59,110 nt of DNA from Lachnospiraceae bacterium (GCA_009774625.1 VSOB01000010.1:1-59110); one strand, 5' to 3'; positions 16,059 through 24,172 are shown, counted from the first letter of the stretch. A program made the numbers and translations. The notes: a model not told the origin generated them from the sequence alone.

Positions 16059-17005
16059 GGCCCTCTCCCTCCTGCCTGTGAAACAGTAACCGTATAAACG
16101 GTTCTTTTTAATCCGCTGCAATACAGGGACGTATGATAACGATTTCCCTGATCTGTTAAAAAAACAATCGCGCCTGTACCCCTCCCACAACGCTCACAGG
16201 CATAATACTTTCCGCCGTCCTCATTTCGCAGAACATACAGGCTGTCAGTTTCCACTGACCGGATAGAAAGGGACAGATGACTGCAGTTTTTGCTTTTATG
16301 GTATACGGTGCCTGTCTCAGTGATATAGACCAGCTCTTCTGTATCTGCTCCCTCTTCTGACCCTGTATCCGGCTGATATCCGGTCCATGCCTTCATACGG
16401 CATCTATTGGCCATCGTAAACTCACAAAACCCCAGAATATCCACCATCGGCCGGACCTGATAGAAAAGAATCACATCAATCACATCCTGCCTGTCATCCT
16501 CTCCGGTAAACAGAATATGAATCCCTTTGCTTCCGCCTTTTACCATAGAATGATCCAGATACTCTCTTCCTGTCCTGTTCATCACTCTGCCTTTCAGCAA
16601 TGTTTCGTTCACTATGCCGCCTGCTCCGGAACCAATGTCCACTCCGGCCCGGTCATACGCATATGCCTGCAGCGATGCCTTCGCAGCCTCCTGATGCAGT
16701 GAAGCCTCCAGTGCACTGTGAAGCTGAATCAGACTGATCAAACTCATGATCTGAATACAGAAAACAAGAAAAACAGGAAGGGCAAAAGCTGTTTCAACTG
16801 TAATACTGCCATGCAGATGATAAGGAAACAAAGACACGCTCCTTTTGGCGCGGATGATAAGATTTGTAAAATCTGTTTGCTTTGTTTGATTATGATATAC
16901 TTCAGGATTCAGTGAAATGTCTGGACATGATTGGGGGCTTGTCCAAATGAGATAATGCGTCAGAACTCCTTTCCAAGATATTTCCGCATTCCAAAAGAAA
17001 CGCAT
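16031..17005 (-). CDS. TadE-like protein with duplicated Cys/His module
   Basis: A 324-residue protein with three parts. Residues 1-65 are a polar, basic leader. Residues 66-95 hold a TadE-type site G66-S67 (SITVETAFALPVFLV) with glutamate E71 at +5 and a membrane helix. The C-terminus carries two copies of one motif: Y235-H236-x4-C241-S-x-L244 then C270-x2-C273, and Y290-H291-x4-C296-S-x-L299 then C317-x2-C320. The identical H-to-C spacing shows duplication; the His/Cys set could bind metal or form disulphides outside the cell. A strong GGAAGGAGG precedes the first ATG, so the unusually long leader seems real, though an internal start nearer the helix cannot be ruled out. It lies between DUF5702 and the second prepilin peptidase. 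Confidence 0.82.
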   Translation of the reverse strand: MRFFWNAEISWKGVLTHYLIWTSPQSCPDISLNPEVYHNQTKQTDFTNLIIRAKRSVSLFPYHLHGSITVETAFALPVFLVFCIQIMSLISLIQLHSALEASLHQEAAKASLQAYAYDRAGVDIGSGAGGIVNETLLKGRVMNRTGREYLDHSMVKGGSKGIHILFTGEDDRQDVIDVILFYQVRPMVDILGFCEFTMANRCRMKAWTGYQPDTGSEEGADTEELVYITETGTVYHKSKNCSHLSLSIRSVETDSLYVLRNEDGGKYYACERCGRGTGAIVFLTDQGNRYHTSLYCSGLKRTVYTVTVSQAGGRGPCRRCSATG

Positions 17006-17050
17006 CTTTGTTTCCTCCTTCCTCTTTTTCTGTATGCATAACTGTTTTCT

Positions 17051-18493
17051 CTACTTCTGATATCCCGCTGTCCTTTTTATGATACTGGTGTGGTTATTTC
17101 CTGCGCTTACCGCTATTTCTGCGGTAAAAGAATGAATACAGTGGTCGATACAAAACAGTTCATTGCCTTTTGTCTGTCTGATATCCATTTCCATCAGATC
17201 CATAAAACGCAGATTCCGTTCTTCCCGATCCATGACAGCCAGCAGAAGATGCAGATATTCTTCATAAGAAAGACCGCCGCCGCTGCGCTCCTTTTCTTCT
17301 CTTTTGCAAACTTTCAGTTTCATGGCATCCTGTAAGCTCAGACACCAGCTTTCACTGCTTTTCAACAATGGGACTTTCCCATTTTCCAGAAGTATCTTTA
17401 CATCATTTACGCTCTCCGCATAGGCCCATCCAATCAAAATTGACAGTTGAATCAAATCCTTCAGTTCAGGAAAAAGGATCACAGCAGATAATGTCATGGC
17501 AAGAGACTCCGCCTCTGCTTTTTTGTCAGTATCACAGATCAGATAAACAAAATTGGCAGCCTCCCGCAGAATCAAAAGCCGATTGACCACGGTACGTAAA
17601 TTTTCCAGATCAGAGCTTTTGCCTGACAATATATATTCTATTTGATAAGTAAGCAAAGCGCCTTCTTTTTCCTTTGTATAATATCCGCATGTTTCCATCA
17701 GATATTTCTGAAACAGCATATCTTCCGTATCGGAAACCATTTGCTCTCCCTGCAGGAACCCATCTCTTTTCGTATAATTTCTGTGGGATAAACAGGAGCG
17801 GAGATCTGTTTCCCGGTCTGAAATCCCCTCCTTTTCGGTTATGATTTTCAAAATCCCCATACTTCCTCTTCTGCTGTTTACTCCGTCTGCCGGATTATGT
17901 ACAGGTACTTTATGCCGTTTTCCATCCTCATCCTCTACCGTAGTATCCACCTCATCGATTTTCTGCTCATTTGCAAGCCTTTTTTCCTCCATGGCGCTTC
18001 CTAAAAATCCTTCCTGCTCCACTGCTGCTGATGCACTGCAAATCTTTTGAAAATCCGGTATCCCATATCGATCCAGCATATAATCAACGGCTTTTCTCTC
18101 CAATACCATGCCTGACAGATCGGCTGCCCCGGATGCTTCCATAATTGTCACATATTCTGTATTCAGTTCCAGCAAATCCCGTATCTTTACCGGCATAATT
18201 CCTGTTTCTATCTGAAAATTATCCTGCATATAGTTCTGTATATGCTCTTCCAGCAAACTATAATCCCCTTCTCCTCTGCCATATCCCAAATCAATCAGGA
18301 ACAACTCATATTGTTCCAATGCCTCTTTGTTATACTCTGCCAGCGCAGACTGCATTGCCATATCCGTCACACATTCTGTCTGAAAATCTGCCCCGTTGTC
18401 TTTGGCTGCTTCTATTATCGCAAACAGCAAAGACAGCAAAACTATAAGCACCAGAGAAAGGAAAACCGTAATTTCACCCTTAAAGCTCTTCAT
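17051..18493 (-). CDS. DUF5702 domain protein (Tad-locus membrane-anchored pseudopilin-like)
   Basis: A 480-residue protein starting with KGEITVFLSLVLIVLLSLLFAIIEAAK, a TadG-like membrane anchor typical of the DUF5702 family found in Clostridial Tad clusters. The remainder is a mostly helical extracellular region with no recognised catalytic motif, containing repeated charged segments and few cysteines. Its ATG overlaps the flp stop (TGATG) and no good Shine-Dalgarno is visible, so it is probably translated by coupling; a TTG one codon upstream is an alternative start. The position between the major pilin and the TadE-like genes suggests a minor fibre or assembly component. Confidence 0.82.
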   Translation of the reverse strand: MKSFKGEITVFLSLVLIVLLSLLFAIIEAAKDNGADFQTECVTDMAMQSALAEYNKEALEQYELFLIDLGYGRGEGDYSLLEEHIQNYMQDNFQIETGIMPVKIRDLLELNTEYVTIMEASGAADLSGMVLERKAVDYMLDRYGIPDFQKICSASAAVEQEGFLGSAMEEKRLANEQKIDEVDTTVEDEDGKRHKVPVHNPADGVNSRRGSMGILKIITEKEGISDRETDLRSCLSHRNYTKRDGFLQGEQMVSDTEDMLFQKYLMETCGYYTKEKEGALLTYQIEYILSGKSSDLENLRTVVNRLLILREAANFVYLICDTDKKAEAESLAMTLSAVILFPELKDLIQLSILIGWAYAESVNDVKILLENGKVPLLKSSESWCLSLQDAMKLKVCKREEKERSGGGLSYEEYLHLLLAVMDREERNLRFMDLMEMDIRQTKGNELFCIDHCIHSFTAEIAVSAGNNHTSIIKRTAGYQK

Positions 18494-18663
18494 CAATAGA
18501 TACTGCTGCTCTTGGATGTGATCTGAGAAAAGATATCATTGACCAAAGCCGTTAACTGATCCTTAAAAATAATCACCAAAGAGATCAATACCACCAGAAT
18601 CAATATCATCTCGACAGTTCCGATCCCGTCCTCTTCCTTCAAAAAATCAAATATTCTGTTCAT
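18493..18663 (-). CDS. flp: Flp family type IVb pilin
   Basis: Major structural subunit of the Tad/Flp fibre, 56 residues, the normal tiny size of the family. The short basic leader ends at G13, followed by mature I14-G-T-V-E18 with the invariant glutamate at +5 and a hydrophobic helix MILILVVLISLVIIF. The tyrosine-ended C-terminus (SSSIY) is in keeping with Flp pilins. The frame is open 22 codons upstream, but the ATG after GAAGGAGGAA is clearly the start. It is embedded in the middle of the operon rather than placed first, after tadC and before DUF5702, so pilin is probably made at a level set mostly by its strong ribosome-binding site. Confidence 0.92.
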   Translation of the reverse strand: MNRIFDFLKEEDGIGTVEMILILVVLISLVIIFKDQLTALVNDIFSQITSKSSSIY

Positions 18664-18721
18664 AAAATTCCTCCTTCTGCTTTCAGCGCATATTTCATAT
18701 ACATATTTTTCAACACACTTT

Positions 18722-19978
18722 CTACCCAAAAGAGGTAAAGGCAGGTATCATAATAATCACCATAACCAGCACCAGCATAAGAATCATGGGAAATAGTAAT
18801 TTTGTGCCTGCCTCTTCTCCTTTTCGTCTGGCACGTTCTCTTCTTTCCTTCAACGCCTGTTCGGTTTCTTCATGCAATGCACGTTTCAAACCGGATGCGC
18901 CGCTCTTTGCAAACTGACTCAAAAGAGCGGTAAATCGTATCACACAAGGCAGTCCGCATCTTTTTCCCATATTCTGATAAGCTCTCATTTCCGCAATACC
19001 TGCTTCCATCTCTCTGCAGGCAATCATCAGTTCTTCATAAAGCGGCATGCTCTTTTCCTGCCTTTGCCTGCCATATTCCCCTGCAATCCGTTTGAAAGCG
19101 CCGGATATTGTCATACCTGCTCCGATCAGCATCGTCATCCTGGATATCATTTCCGGATACTCCTGCTCGATTTTTGCCCTTCTGATATTGTCCTGTTTTT
19201 CTGATTCCCGTTTTTCTCCTGCTGCTGCCAATACTGCCCCAAACAGAAACAGAAGAAAAATCCTGCCGCTCTGCTGCGCTTTTTTTTGAAAAAAACGCAG
19301 GCTTTTTCCTTCAAAACGTTCCGGCAGCATATATCTGCCTGCTACTCTGGTATCTTCCTCTATCTCCTTCAGATGAGCTTCCAGTCTGTTCCAGAAGGCT
19401 TCGCCGCTTTTGGGAAACACATTGACATAAAAGGAATGCTCCGCCGTAAACTGACACTCCTCCTGTAGCATCTGCAATGTAATTTCCACTGCTGCCCCTT
19501 CTTCCGGAACATCCGGCCCGATTTTCCCTTCACTTGACAAAAGTCCCGGCTCATTAGTGGTCCATTTCAGGCGAAACGGATACCCTTCCACAGATTCCGG
19601 TAAACTCATGTCCTCTCTCACACAATCGAATGTCCCCTTCTCTCCGGCAATGGTTTCTTTCAGACTTTCCCACAGTGTTTCACTGAGTCTCTGTAATTCA
19701 TTCCTTTCATATGCCTGTGGTGCTATACTGATCTGAATGCTCCTTATCTCTCCTTCTGCTTCCGCTTCCAGCTCCACCCTTGTCTCTGCTCCTGTTTTTT
19801 CTGCACGCCGGATTTCTTTCAGACTGCCCTCCTTCTGCTGCATCTTACCTGCTGCCCACATTCCCAGAGCTGCCAGACTGCCTGCCAGTAAAAAGAGCGC
19901 AGGCTTCCATCTTCTTTTCTTTTTCAACAGACAAACAACAGAACAAACAAACCCGGCGATGTAAAATAAAGCCTCCAT
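18722..19978 (-). CDS. tadC: TadC-like platform protein with an extra Ig-like region
   Basis: Inner-membrane platform protein of the Tad machine. The C-terminal half (about 275-410, from YPEMISRMTMLIGAGMTISGAF) is a type II secretion F domain ending in a membrane helix (LLFPMILMLVLVMVIIMIP). Unusually it has 200 extra N-terminal residues: two membrane segments (5-20, 27-45), a charged linker, and a region at about 115-190 whose pattern (LPESVEGYPFRLKWTTNEP, then LLSSEGKI, then VEITLQM) resembles an atrophied bacterial Ig-like domain, which would lie outside the membrane. The second ATG, 7 bp after GAGG, is chosen; the ATG two codons earlier overlaps the tadB stop. Length is 418 residues, about 100 more than a usual TadC. 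Confidence 0.85.
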   Translation of the reverse strand: MEALFYIAGFVCSVVCLLKKKRRWKPALFLLAGSLAALGMWAAGKMQQKEGSLKEIRRAEKTGAETRVELEAEAEGEIRSIQISIAPQAYERNELQRLSETLWESLKETIAGEKGTFDCVREDMSLPESVEGYPFRLKWTTNEPGLLSSEGKIGPDVPEEGAAVEITLQMLQEECQFTAEHSFYVNVFPKSGEAFWNRLEAHLKEIEEDTRVAGRYMLPERFEGKSLRFFQKKAQQSGRIFLLFLFGAVLAAAGEKRESEKQDNIRRAKIEQEYPEMISRMTMLIGAGMTISGAFKRIAGEYGRQRQEKSMPLYEELMIACREMEAGIAEMRAYQNMGKRCGLPCVIRFTALLSQFAKSGASGLKRALHEETEQALKERRERARRKGEEAGTKLLFPMILMLVLVMVIIMIPAFTSFG

Positions 19979-19980
19979 AT

Positions 19981-20763
19981 TCATACCTCAATGTGGATGA
20001 TCCAAAGAGAAAGCCAGACGGAAAAGAGATAAACTGTCAAACACAGGGTCATCACACAGATTCCCGCCGGATTGTGATAAAGAGGTGCAAAATAATCGGG
20101 AGAAGAAATACTTATGTAAAATATGATGCCAAAAGGAATCAGGCACATCACTTTCTGTTCCATAATCTTTCCATGAAGTAATGTACGGATTTCACGCTCG
20201 GTATCGGTCCTCATGGCAATGATTTCACAACTGTCCCCAATCAGTTCCCGAAGATTTCCTCCGCTACGCTTACCTATGGCAAATACATCTGCAAAATGAC
20301 AGATATCCGATACCTGACTCCTCTCTGCAAAATCAGACAACACTTTTTCCAAAGGAACATTATTGGCAAGAAGGTGTTCCATGCTCCTGGCTTCTCTGAG
20401 GATATCCGACTCCCCTCCATATAAAAGTTCCAGCTCTTTCCCGGCTCTTACAAATGCATTTTCCACAGAACAGCCTGTTTCCAGATGATGAGAAACCCCT
20501 TCTAACCAGTCCCTGAACTGCTGTTCTAATTTCTGTTTTCTCATCTTACACAATTCTTTTCGTTTCCACCGGCAAAACAGAAACATACAGACAATCCCTG
20601 CCGGCATTCCATACCAGCTCTGATAAAAGAAATATAAAAATATACTGCCTGCCAGAAAGCTGGTAAAACCATATAAGAGCTTTTCTCTGTCAGAAAGCCG
20701 GTAATTCCGGTAATCCTGCTGCTGCAAGTTTCTGTCTGTCAGACAGTTCTTTCTTATAAACAA
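19981..20763 (-). CDS. tadB: TadB-like platform protein
   Basis: First platform protein of the Tad system, 260 residues. After two N-terminal membrane segments (about 33-65) the type II secretion F domain contains RDWLEGVSHHLETGCSVENAFVRA and FAIGKRSGGNLRELIGDSCEII, the usual F-domain helices, and ends in two membrane helices. The start is a TTG preceded by GAGGTGAGAGGAAAAC, which places the first 24 codons inside the 3' end of tadA in another frame, an overlap of 74 bp. If that is wrong the gene would begin at a later codon within the N-terminal hydrophobic region. TadB pairs with TadC in the membrane and contacts the TadA ATPase. Confidence 0.85.
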   Translation of the reverse strand: MFIRKNCLTDRNLQQQDYRNYRLSDREKLLYGFTSFLAGSIFLYFFYQSWYGMPAGIVCMFLFCRWKRKELCKMRKQKLEQQFRDWLEGVSHHLETGCSVENAFVRAGKELELLYGGESDILREARSMEHLLANNVPLEKVLSDFAERSQVSDICHFADVFAIGKRSGGNLRELIGDSCEIIAMRTDTEREIRTLLHGKIMEQKVMCLIPFGIIFYISISSPDYFAPLYHNPAGICVMTLCLTVYLFSVWLSLWIIHIEV

Positions 20764-21916
20764 GTTTTCCTCTCACCTCTCTTTCCCCTTTTTCTGATGT
20801 CTCCTCAAATATACACAATGTTTCCAGACGTATCTCTTCCTGATCCATCCCCGATACTTCCGCAATTTCCAGTACTTTTCTGGTTTTATCCCGCAGTCTG
20901 CCCAAATGTACAATGATATCTATACCGGAGGCAATCTGACGGCGAATTGCCGGAAGCGGAAGATCCATTCCCATAAGTGCCATTGTTTCCAATCTGGATA
21001 ACATATCTCTGGCACTGTTGGCATGCCCGGTAGACAGAGAGCCGTCATGTCCTGTATTCAGGCATTGCAGCAGATCCAGCGCTTCCCCGCCTCTGACCTC
21101 GCCCACGATCAGTCGGTCGGGACGCATACGCAGACTTGTCCGTATCAAATCTCTGATGGTAATTTCTCTGCATCCTTCCCCGTTGGCATTCCGGGTTTCC
21201 ATGCGAATCAGATTAGGAGCATCCCTGATCTGCAGCTCCGCACTGTCCTCTATTGTAATGATTCTTTCTTCTCTGGGAATATATTCAGACAATGCATTCA
21301 GAAATGTGGTTTTACCGGAACCGGTTCCTCCACTGATGAAAATATTATATCCGGCCTGTACCAGCAGTTTCAGCCAGAAAGCTGCTTCCCTGGGAAGAGA
21401 ACCGAGCTGAATCAACCGTTCCATATCCACAGGTTCTCCGGGAAACCGACGTATCGTCAGGACAGGTCCGTCTAATACTACAGGAGGCAGCACCGCATTG
21501 ACTCTGGAACCGTCCTCCAGCCTTGCATCCACAATCGGAAAAGCTTCATTGATCACCCGGTTACACTTGGACGCAATCTGCTGAATGATATCTTCCAGTT
21601 TTTCCTGAGAAGAAAAACAATTTTCCCAGGCATACAGCCTTCCTTTCTTCTCTATAAAAATATGATCCGGTCCGTTAATCATGATTTCCGTAATCTCTGT
21701 ATCTTCCAGAATTTCCTGCAGAATATCCAGCTTACGGATGGCATAAAACAGTTCTTTTCCCAGCTTCTCTTTTTCTTTTAATGTGAGAAATTCCTGCCTT
21801 CCATATTCTGTCAGACATTCTGCAATCAGATTTTTTACCTCTGCTTCTTCCATCTCTCTGGAATAATCTATCGTTTCATGTATTTTCCGAAGCAACAGTT
21901 CTTTTTTATGATCCAT
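20690..21916 (-). CDS. tadA: TadA/CpaF-type pilus assembly ATPase
   Basis: Hexameric secretion ATPase that powers Flp fibre assembly at the cytoplasmic membrane, 408 residues. It shows the N-terminal TadA region TEIMINGPDHIFIEKKG, Walker A FISGGTGSGKTTFLNAL (about 191-207), the Asp box TIEDSAELQI, Walker B region RPDRLIVGEVRGGEALDLL, and the His box NTGHDGSLSTGHANSA. All catalytic residues are intact, which contrasts with the degenerate CpaE-like neighbour. The ATG follows AAAGGAAGAG. It overlaps the cpaE-like gene by 11 bp upstream and tadB by 74 bp downstream, so the three are translationally linked. Confidence 0.95.
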   Translation of the reverse strand: MDHKKELLLRKIHETIDYSREMEEAEVKNLIAECLTEYGRQEFLTLKEKEKLGKELFYAIRKLDILQEILEDTEITEIMINGPDHIFIEKKGRLYAWENCFSSQEKLEDIIQQIASKCNRVINEAFPIVDARLEDGSRVNAVLPPVVLDGPVLTIRRFPGEPVDMERLIQLGSLPREAAFWLKLLVQAGYNIFISGGTGSGKTTFLNALSEYIPREERIITIEDSAELQIRDAPNLIRMETRNANGEGCREITIRDLIRTSLRMRPDRLIVGEVRGGEALDLLQCLNTGHDGSLSTGHANSARDMLSRLETMALMGMDLPLPAIRRQIASGIDIIVHLGRLRDKTRKVLEIAEVSGMDQEEIRLETLCIFEETSEKGEREVRGKLVYKKELSDRQKLAAAGLPELPAF

Positions 21917-22898
21917 AAATCTCTTCCTTTACAAGCCTTCTCACATACTCAGCCAACTCTCCATAAGTCAGATCCTGCACATCAAAGGATACATTCCGGA
22001 TAAAGGGCAGCTTATATCTGCAGGTTTTTTTCAAAACATCTTCGTAATCGGCACGCTCCAACAGCTTTTCGTAGTGATAGACTTTGGAAAGGGCCGCGCT
22101 GTCCTCCCGAACCAGTGTAAACACTCTTTCACACATACGCAGAATATCAAACAGCCCCTGAATCTGCTCGGAAAGATCCAGAATAAGATATTCATAATCC
22201 GTATGCTTCTCCAGCTCCTGAAACATCAGCATCCATTGCTCCAACGTAATACGGGCCAGATCCATACAGGAAAATGCAGGTGGAAGATAATCCAGTTTCT
22301 GAATCGTTCCTGTCATGCCTTTCAGCTTGTAGATCAGCGCTTCTCTTGCATTGGTGACATAATAAATCAAATCTGACATATCCGTCATAAATTCCCGGTC
22401 CAGACGTTTTGTAAAACCGGAAAAACTTTCAAAATTCAGATACAGTGTCCGGTGGTTCCGTGCCAGTATTTCTCCCAGTGTCATGGCAAATCCGGTCTGC
22501 ATGCATCTGTGCACCGGTGTAAACAACCCTATAATATGCAGACCACTGCTCCGCCTGCCCGGCTGTATCTCTGCTTCACCTCTACTGCAGCAGCCGATTA
22601 CTTTACGAAGTACAACAGAACAGGGCTGATATCGATATAATTTTTTCTCTTCTTCTGTCTCTTCCTCACTGAGAATAAAAATTTCTCCCTTTATTTTTTC
22701 TCTCAGGGAAGATTGATATAGATTCTCAGCAATGAGCAGGATACTCACCGGTTCTTCTTCACAGAATTTTTCCAGCCGCTCGATAGAGGTAAATGCTGCC
22801 GCCTCAAAAGGATACTCCCCTTTTTTGCCGATATAATCACAAAAACGCCTTGTATACTCTGTTTCCGGATCACAGACAGCAAGAATCTGTTTTTTCAA
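21906..22898 (-). CDS. CpaE/TadZ-like protein with degenerate P-loop
   Basis: A 330-residue member of the CpaE/TadZ (MinD/ParA-like) group that localises Tad machines in other bacteria. The N-terminal 100 residues look like an atypical receiver-like domain (ILAVCDPETEYTRRFCDYI). The ATPase-like part starts at about residue 120, but the loop that should read KGGVGKTT is IIGLFTPVHRCMQTGFA (122-138) and has no lysine; the Walker-B-like strand LILDL (238-242) remains. ATP hydrolysis is therefore doubtful. Start: a TTG preceded by AAGGAGGG and overlapping the TadV stop by 4 bp (TTGA); an open frame extends 74 codons upstream but has no good start. It is placed between tadV and tadA. Confidence 0.82.
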   Translation of the reverse strand: MKKQILAVCDPETEYTRRFCDYIGKKGEYPFEAAAFTSIERLEKFCEEEPVSILLIAENLYQSSLREKIKGEIFILSEEETEEEKKLYRYQPCSVVLRKVIGCCSRGEAEIQPGRRSSGLHIIGLFTPVHRCMQTGFAMTLGEILARNHRTLYLNFESFSGFTKRLDREFMTDMSDLIYYVTNAREALIYKLKGMTGTIQKLDYLPPAFSCMDLARITLEQWMLMFQELEKHTDYEYLILDLSEQIQGLFDILRMCERVFTLVREDSAALSKVYHYEKLLERADYEDVLKKTCRYKLPFIRNVSFDVQDLTYGELAEYVRRLVKEEIYGS

Positions 22899-23323
22899 AT
22901 ATAACCCTCCTTGTACAAAACAAACAGAACACCGCCCAGAATAGGGCCGGACAGAACAATTTTGTTCCCAGAAACATTTTTCTTTCTGAAAAATGAAAAG
23001 ATAACAGGAATCAGGGCAAAATACATTCCTGAACAAAAAATCAGAAGCGCCAGACGCCAGGACAAAAATGCTGCTGTCACACCGAGTAATTTTATATCGC
23101 CTGCGCCAAGAACTCTGCATAAAAACAAAGGAAATAAAATCAGAATCATAATACCTGCGTGAAACATAGAAAAGGGAATTTGATACAATCCCCGTTGTCT
23201 GATTTGATAAAGAACCGCACCGATCAGTGCAGAAATAATAAGAAAATTGGAAATCTTTCCTGTACGGTAATCTTCCCGGACAGCCAGGATGAAAAAGAAC
23301 AAAAGACTTACAATATTTTCCAC
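22895..23323 (-). CDS. tadV: TadV/CpaA-type prepilin peptidase
   Basis: A24-family membrane aspartyl protease that would cleave Flp and TadE-type leader peptides. It has 142 residues with D18 in VREDYRTGKIS and D76 in GAGDIKLL as catalytic aspartates and about six hydrophobic segments, the normal TadV plan. The start is not clear: the longest frame begins with GTG, but that codon is part of a perfect nine-base Shine-Dalgarno, AAGGAGGTG; the ideally spaced in-frame codon is the ATT at residue 4, and the next TTG is at residue 8. It is the first gene of the Tad operon, about 40 bp after the predicted promoter. Confidence 0.88.
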   Translation of the reverse strand: MENIVSLLFFFILAVREDYRTGKISNFLIISALIGAVLYQIRQRGLYQIPFSMFHAGIMILILFPLFLCRVLGAGDIKLLGVTAAFLSWRLALLIFCSGMYFALIPVIFSFFRKKNVSGNKIVLSGPILGGVLFVLYKEGYI

Positions 23324-23360
23324 CTCCTTATATGTTCAGTCGGTGTGATTTATAAGTCGA

Positions 23361-23389
23361 ATTATAGTATACCTCTTTCCTCTTGTCCA
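23361..23389 (-). promoter_or_regulatory. Sigma-A promoter for the Tad operon
   Basis: On the minus strand TGGACA (23389-23384) and a perfect TATAAT (23366-23361) are separated by 17 bp, giving a start near 23354 just ahead of tadV. No other good promoter or terminator is visible until the operon's distal end, so it may drive about 11 kb. Confidence 0.7.
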
Positions 23390-23400
23390 TTGGTAATCTT

Positions 23401-23673
23401 CTACAAAAATTTTAGAAAATGTATGCCGTAAAGCAACGCAACACCCGGCAATCCAAGCATTGCGCTTGTCAAAGCCGTCCAGAAATTAATCCCCACCATT
23501 GTGGAAAAATTCTGTGCCGCCAATACTTCATTGATGACAAAAATTGAAATAACACCTGTTATACCACGCAGCATAAAATTCAGCAAAAACTCGGCCTTTT
23601 TTTTCAGGGCAACCACACACAATACAATGATACACATAAGAACAATAACAGCTCCGCCGGTTATATTATCCAT
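23401..23673 (-). CDS. bofA: BofA family protein (pro-sigma-K processing regulator type)
   Basis: A 90-residue membrane protein with two hydrophobic segments (about 8-22 and 35-52) and a hydrophobic C-terminus. The segment RGITGVISIFVINEVLAAQNF-[STM]VGINFWTALTSAMLGLPGVALLYG matches BofA, where NxxTxxxxGxLGxPGVxLL is the conserved core. In sporulating Bacillus BofA inhibits the SpoIVFB protease that activates sigma-K; whether this organism sporulates is not shown by the window, and many Clostridia keep bofA without the full sigma-K system. The ATG follows GGGGAAACAGG. It stands alone next to a divergent DUF2508 gene, which is its partner in the recR-yaaL-bofA order of Bacillus. Confidence 0.85.
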   Translation of the reverse strand: MDNITGGAVIVLMCIIVLCVVALKKKAEFLLNFMLRGITGVISIFVINEVLAAQNFSTMVGINFWTALTSAMLGLPGVALLYGIHFLKFL

Positions 23674-23863
23674 CCTGTTTCCCCTTCCACTGCTTTTTTA
23701 CTTCTCTTCCTTTCCTTATCTGACAGTATTCATTCCTGTCTCTATCATTCTATTCCTGTAAGAATTTAACTATTACATGAATAAATTACCAGTATAAGAC
23801 CATACTCTATACTAAAGCTGCTGATCATACAGGCAAATTTAATTTCAGGAAAGGCGGAACGTT

Positions 23864-24172
23864 ATGAAATCTTATTTCAGCAAAAGTTCTCATGTTGAGA
23901 AAGAGGACAACAGCATATTAAGCGACATAGCAAAGACCCGTTACGCACTGGAAACGGCATACGCCGGTTTCGACAACGCAACGGATCCTGATCTGATCGA
24001 CTGCTATATTTATGAAGTTAATGCCATACAAAAGCGCTATAAATACCTGTTGCAGGAAGCTGCCAAGATGAACGCGGCTGCCGAAACTCCCAAGTCGGAA
24101 AGTTTATACAAGGAATCCCCGATTCCCCTGGTGAGACAAACTTTCCGTGAGTTCCCCTTTTCCGTAGGTTAA
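23864..24172 (+). CDS. DUF2508 (YaaL-like) protein
   Basis: A 102-residue soluble protein. The central part, SDIAKTRYALETAYAGFDN through YIYEVNAIQKRYKYLLQEA, is the two-helix DUF2508 family known as YaaL in Bacillus, of unknown function, and its closeness to bofA agrees with that. The start ATG follows GGAAAGGCGG. The C-terminal 30 residues (after about residue 72) are not part of the family and lie antisense to the last 23 codons of the convergent fliS gene; a 69-bp overlap of two opposing coding ends is uncommon and may limit co-expression. It is one of few plus-strand genes on this arm. Confidence 0.8.
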   Translation: MKSYFSKSSHVEKEDNSILSDIAKTRYALETAYAGFDNATDPDLIDCYIYEVNAIQKRYKYLLQEAAKMNAAAETPKSESLYKESPIPLVRQTFREFPFSVG

